From assembly GCA_963169105.1 (NCBI GenBank), contig OY720636.1:135275747-135339746 (forward strand): a stretch of DNA of 64,000 nt, read 5' to 3'. The notes below the pieces were generated by a model. That model saw only the letters and a program-made list of their open reading frames with translations, was not told the origin of the DNA and did no database searches. Position numbers and translations under genes: made by a program. Positions 58,861-64,000 of the stretch are shown here, piece after piece; the stretch's first letter is position 1; each line of letters begins with the position of its first letter. Source of the stretch: Ceriagrion tenellum. Lineage: Eukaryota; Arthropoda; Insecta; Odonata; Coenagrionidae.

Positions 58861-61800
58861 TCTCCATTCACCTTTATATCAGATTCTTATTGTAGTTTCT
58901 TGAATGTGCAAAACTCAATATAACTGTCCTCTAATTTGTTCTTCCTTACGTTACCTTCGCGAAGTGTAGAAAAGTAGAGGCACTTTCCAGGGCCTCATCT
59001 ACTCCCATACAGTGCGGTGCAGTGTTGATGGGTTGGAGAAAATCGAGACAGATATAGAGGGACAAAATATTATGGACGAGAGCCTTCAAAGTGGCATATA
59101 AATGGAGGAAGTGTGTGCCTAGGATTCAGTGAGGGTGAAAGAAGTTGGAGGTTTATGGGAATGGGCCAAGGGGAGATGAAATGACGTGCGTTGTGGTCGA
59201 GAAAAAAATCTTCTCGCTCTTTGGACTGAATGGTTAGTGTGTATGAGAAAAATCGTGACTCCAAGAAAGAAAAGAGAAGCACGGGAGAGGAAAGTAGAAG
59301 ACGCTAAAAATGCGGAAAAGTAGATAGCAGTACAGCAATTAGAAACAAACATTAGCGGGGAAACCTTATTTCAGCCATTAACACCTTCCACATTTATATC
59401 TTGGATTAACTTTTTCTGTTTAATAGTATTTCTTCTCGAATCAAGAATTGACCTTCTCGCTTAACATAATGATTGATAAATCATTTCATAATTCCAAACT
59501 ACGTCACTCAAGGAAGCCAAATTTATCTTTCTTACTCCATGAAACGTTAGCTATTGATGAACGTTAGAGAACAATAGCGACAACATTGCTTAGAGCGTCC
59601 ATGCGACTTAATTCATATCAATTAACCAGCATTCTCATATTTAAACCTTTTGTAAGGCCTTAACCACTGAGATGGATTTTATATACATTTATTACATGAA
59701 GCTTTCTGCATTAACAAATGGAAAATATACTTAAAAAAATTCTCAGCCGTAATTTTGTGAAAAATTTGAACGTCAAGTATTGTTAAATAATACACCACTC
59801 TCCTTCCCTCACCTTTACTCATCACCGATTATGGTTTTGTCGCCACGTACAAATTATCAAGGTGAAATGTAAGAGTTGAATAATATGTGTTGTATTATTT
59901 AGCATTGTTTTGGGATTATATGGCTTAAGGCTTAGTGATTTTAATGCTATATTTTTTTAAGTAACGAGAGGAATAGAGAAAGAGAATCAGAAAATGCATA
60001 AGTTTTAGCATTAAATGCCAGTAAACATGCAACTAATGAATGTTAATAGACAAACTTACATATTCTCTTGTATCTATGGCATTATTGCTGGCAATAAGTA
60101 ATATAAAAGGTAGGGCTTATAAAACAATTAACTTTATGATAAATTAAAAATAAGTGTTTAGTAAGTAATTGCCGCAAAATCAATCAAGTATAATCGATCA
60201 CATGTTGTGCGTTATTACAGCACGATATTTTTTAAAAGAAAGAAAAGCACCATAATTGATACTATTTCCGCCTCTAGTTATCAGTATTAGCTCTGTCTCA
60301 CACACTAAGTGTCGACTGCCTAGTGCTGGCCATCTTTAAAGATGATGACGTGAGAGCAAATAAAACTCATTTTTTAGGAGAAAAATAATCTTAAGCTAAT
60401 GTTAACCCTGATTAAAAACGTGGTTTCAACGAGTATATCATGATGTTGATGGCAGAATGTACTTGAAAGGATTTTAAAGGAGAGTTTCCTTGGAGGATAT
60501 TGAGGGCCGAAGAAAGTTTCGCCGTCCATTGCCTTAAGAGTGACCATGGCTTGGGCAGGGACGGAGGTGACCTCAAGGGTCTCGGGTTTAAATGGGATTG
60601 GATTTCTGAGAAAGTTCTGAAGCCTCTACGAGGGTAGTCCATCTAGTTTTCCGGCGCTCAGGGTGGAGAGTGGGTGGGGGTGGCTGGTTCGGAGGAAGGG
60701 AGGGGGGACAGGGTGGGCGTACTTCCGGGCTGCCCCAAGCGGTGATGGTGAAAGCCTGAAAAGTGAGTTTTATTGGATGGGGATTCCTAAAGGTGGATTC
60801 GGAGCCTGAAAGTGAATGGGTCTTGAGGCCTCAGACAACTTGGTAATAAGAATTGATGACTTTCGTCGTGTTTGGAGACGTGTATTTCCTATTTGGTTTT
60901 GCCTGTAATGGGAATTGATTAGATATTTTTCCTTAGAATTTTCCCTCTCCGCTCAATCGCACAACCACCACGCCGGGAAAACCATGGGCCAATTGCCATC
61001 TACAATGTAAAAGCTATCTGCTTCTTTACATTCACAAAGTAATTCGAAGAATACATTGAACACATGACTTCGGTAGATAGAAATTAATAGAGAATGAAGT
61101 TTAAGCTCGCGTGTAATTCGGATATAAAAGCCTTTGAAGTAAGAGTTTGCAAAAACTATTGAGTCCTAACTATATTGGGTAAAGTGTGAGGTGTTCTCAC
61201 TGGATAGTGTTCATCATTTCTTTAATTGAAACCTTTACCACAAAGGCCATTAATTTTTTACGATTCTTCCTTATTTATGAATATATTAGCAAAACCTTAA
61301 GTACGAAAATAATTTTATGGAGATAGCTTGTAGCATCGATTGGCTGATAATTAAGAAAAAATCTTTTGTTTATCCTATCTCTCAGGCTAATGAGTTTCGG
61401 TATCAAAAGAAGCACATGATGCTTTTGGTGATTAAAAAAAACATTTTGAGTACATTGTAAGCAGCACTCACGAGCAACGATTATTTTAGATTGCATAAGA
61501 AGCATTCGATAGTACATCCAGTTCTCACACAACTCGCACTTTCTAAGGAAAAACAATAGAAAAATATGTTACTGGTTAGGCAACTCTGTGTTTACCTCTA
61601 CTTTTCTTTTCTTTCTTTAACTTTCAATTCTCAGAGCTGTATGCAGTAATAATTAAACTTTCACATTTTTTGAGGATTTTTGTCTTCGTTGTTAACGTAC
61701 ACCATGCGCATTATTCTCCCTCTTCACAAATCTTTTGTGTCTCATTGAAAACAGTCAGCAGCTCAAAAAAATGAAATTGGTGTTTTGCAATTAATCATAT

Positions 61801-63699
61801 AAACCAATCCTTTTCATTTGTTTAATTTGACCTTTGCACTTTAATGCTTACTGTTTAAATATGAGAGTGGAATCTTTTTCTACGGCCTTTAGGGCATTCA
61901 ATTGAATGTTTTCTTTGATGTAATGGCATAAATCGTTATCGCATGGTCTTGAATATACCCCTCCATATTAATGTATTTTTAAAAGGGTCCGCCAAAGCGT
62001 AAAATGATATTTATATGTAAAATCAAATGATATTTATTTGACTATAATAATTTATCTTGAAAAGGTCGAATTTTGCAATATCGACCAGTTTGAAAAATAC
62101 CAATTCAAACGCAGGATTTAAGGGCTAGTTTTTTCCTATTTATAAATGAATTAATTTGTGCGACAATGTAAGGGGCTGAGATAATAATTTTGATATGTGT
62201 ATGGAATCTAAAGGAAAGGTTTTGGCTATATATCTATCTAAAATTAAAAATAATAAAACAATCTATCAACGTACAGGTTATGTCATGTTGGATTCCAGAG
62301 TATAAAGTCATTATTTTTCTTGTTCTAATTTTGGTTGCTCAACAAGCCAGGGTCTAGCAAGACATAATACAGCATTCAATGCAATCCGCATAAACACTAT
62401 ACGTATGATGCATTATTTTAGCTAACAAAGACACAACAGCTCGCCTTCATATTTTCATAGCTATTACCTGTCAGTAAATGAAATACTTTTATTTAGTAAA
62501 ATGACAAAAAAGTAATCTTAAGTCATCTTAATTCCTAATACTATACTTAAACACGACCTGCAAGTTCAAAAAAACTTCATAATAGTATAGGTATTCAAAT
62601 GTAGCATAAATGGGAATGAGTCAAAGTTGCGATCTTGACATTCCTTTGCTAGCATGTAGGCGGACGATGACATTGCTTTGACGGATATATTATTTCATCC
62701 GCAAGTAAGAAATGGTCACGATTATAGCTTAACGTTGTAAACTGTACCGATAGAATTTGAAATGTTAAGTTAAATTTTTCTTGAAAAACGGAAAATTTAT
62801 CTATTTTCACGGTACCTCTGGGCATGAACCTTCTCCATTATATAGATTTTTTAAATTAAGGTAATCCCGAATCATTATTCGTATAACTTACACCAAAGCC
62901 TCAAAAGCTAGAACCAAAGCCTTTACATATGATTCAATAAACGGTATAAATTACTAACATCAGTTAAAAGTCAGTAAAAACAAAGGTATTCAACAATGTG
63001 CACTAATGCAAACGTAAGAGGTTGCTGGAAGACAAATGGTCAAGATATGCGTAAGTTAGAGCAAGGGAGGCTGATAATGAAGGTTAGCTGTGGGATAGAG
63101 ATCATTGGGATTGGAGAAATGAAATTTGGTTGTATGTAGCGGAATGACAAAATGAGTAGTGAAGACTAGAATGAGGAGTGAGAAACGTGAAAAAAGATGA
63201 TTACAACTAAACGACCAGTACAATGCAGTGTAGGAATTTTTGTCCCGAAGTTAGCCGGGGATTGGGAGGTGTAATATGTAAATATACTAGGGTTTTACCA
63301 AGTGAGAAAGGCCTAAGGGAGAAGTCAAGGTCTTAGACGCCATGACGGATTATGGAATAAAATAAATTATGGCGTTGGCTGAGTTATTTAAGTTTATAAT
63401 TGGAGACAGTTGATCAGATGGGAAAGCAGTACTCTTGGTTGGGTAGTGCAAATCCAAGGTGCACAGCTTGAAAGGAATATGGGTCCGTAATTTTAATGAG
63501 CCATAAAACAATCCAGCATGGGCACAGCCCTTTCTAATACAGATACAATACGCTCACTGAACATATTCGCCGCGTCGACTGAGAATAAATGTTCACTCCG
63601 TCGTTAGGACTAAATGTTAGAACAAAACTAAAAGTAAAATATGCGCGTCTAAAAATCAAATACTTTGGGCTTTACACAAATTGCTGTATTCAGTTCATA
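58861..63699. other. Gene-free stretch
   Basis: 58.86-60.4 kb is AT-rich except for a purine-rich piece at 58980-59310. 60480-60840 is GC-rich with G-runs (GGGTGGGGGTGGCTGG). 60.85-63.7 kb is AT-rich and blank. I see no gene, tRNA or transposon end here. Confidence 0.45.
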
Positions 63700-63975
63700 C
63701 ATTTTTTCCGTAGCGCAATTCATTAGCCCAGCCAAAGGAAGATACTGGTACACATATGAAGTCTAAGAAAATAGGGTTAAAGAAGATTCAATTTACGAAA
63801 CCCACATGCTTAAATACAATACTGGAATATGATGATACAGAGAAAATCAATTTGAAGAATCAATTTCTCACCTCCTTTTTTTCCTACATCAATTTCATTC
63901 TAAGTGTTCTTAGTGGACCAAGTGGTCCAAGAACAATAAACATTTCTTTATCTTTATCTTTAAGTGGAAAATAAA
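63700..63975 (+). other. Possible LINE 3' end
   Basis: An open frame (72 codons, 63756-63974) without family resemblance ends in a simple repeat (TTTATC)n at 63940-63962, preceded by a small palindrome TGGACCA-AG-TGGTCCA (63914-63929). This layout is common at the 3' ends of LINEs, but no coding motif confirms it. Confidence 0.3.
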
Positions 63976-64000
63976 ACGAGAGGTTTTTGTTGCATCTGAA

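Noticed and set aside
1..64000. CRISPR array, bacterial operons, ribosome binding sites
   Set aside because: No regularly spaced repeats and no compact gene arrangement; the sequence is eukaryotic.

Overview
This is a stretch of AT-rich nuclear DNA from an animal, most likely an arthropod and probably an insect. The evidence is the mobile-element mix: RTE-type and CR1/L2-type non-LTR retrotransposons (LINEs), Penelope-like elements (PLEs), a piggyBac-like element with TTAA target sites, a pogo/Tigger-like miniature element, and the end of a Helitron helicase. I see no bacterial-style gene organisation, no rRNA, no convincing tRNA gene and no convincing multi-exon host gene. The species cannot be fixed from the sequence.

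Layout: 0.3-1.6 kb holds the 3' half of a LINE (minus strand). 6.4 kb has a Penelope-type inverted repeat. 9.7-10.4 kb holds a 5'-truncated CR1/L2-like LINE that begins in a perfect snap-back hairpin. 12.1-12.4 kb is a LINE carboxy-terminal relic. 15.5-16.7 kb is the carboxy-terminal part of a Helitron Pif1-type helicase. 16.7-25.4 kb is almost featureless. 25.4-26.0, 27.3-27.7, 31.9-32.3, 33.8-34.0, 39.6-40.1 and 41.0-41.4 kb are further LINE 3' relics. 33.2-33.8 kb is a 620-bp foldback with ~205-bp arms and a loop that looks like the end of a Penelope GIY-YIG domain. 42.1 kb is another Penelope-type inverted repeat. 44.6-44.9 kb is a Tigger-like MITE. 46.06-46.55 kb holds the best candidate for a non-transposon gene, a small protein with a signal-peptide-like stretch. 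48.6-51.5 kb is a nearly full-length but badly decayed RTE LINE (plus strand), itself interrupted by a Penelope-type inverted repeat. 54.3-55.7 kb is a complete-ended, internally deleted piggyBac-like element. 55.9-58.9 kb is a much better preserved RTE LINE (minus strand) that lacks its 3' end and carries a short palindrome. 58.9-64 kb is again empty apart from a possible LINE tail.

Nothing here works as an operon or pathway; the window is a graveyard of transposons of different ages. The most interesting thread is a recurring short structure, seen six times (6.4, 13.7, 22.1, 33.7, 42.2 and 49.7 kb): a CTGANGA-like box, a T or similar spacer, a 3-6 bp stem-loop, then a GAAAC-like box. This resembles the hammerhead ribozyme core known from the terminal repeats of Penelope-like elements. 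In four of the six cases it lies within an inverted repeat, almost always without any element coding sequence.
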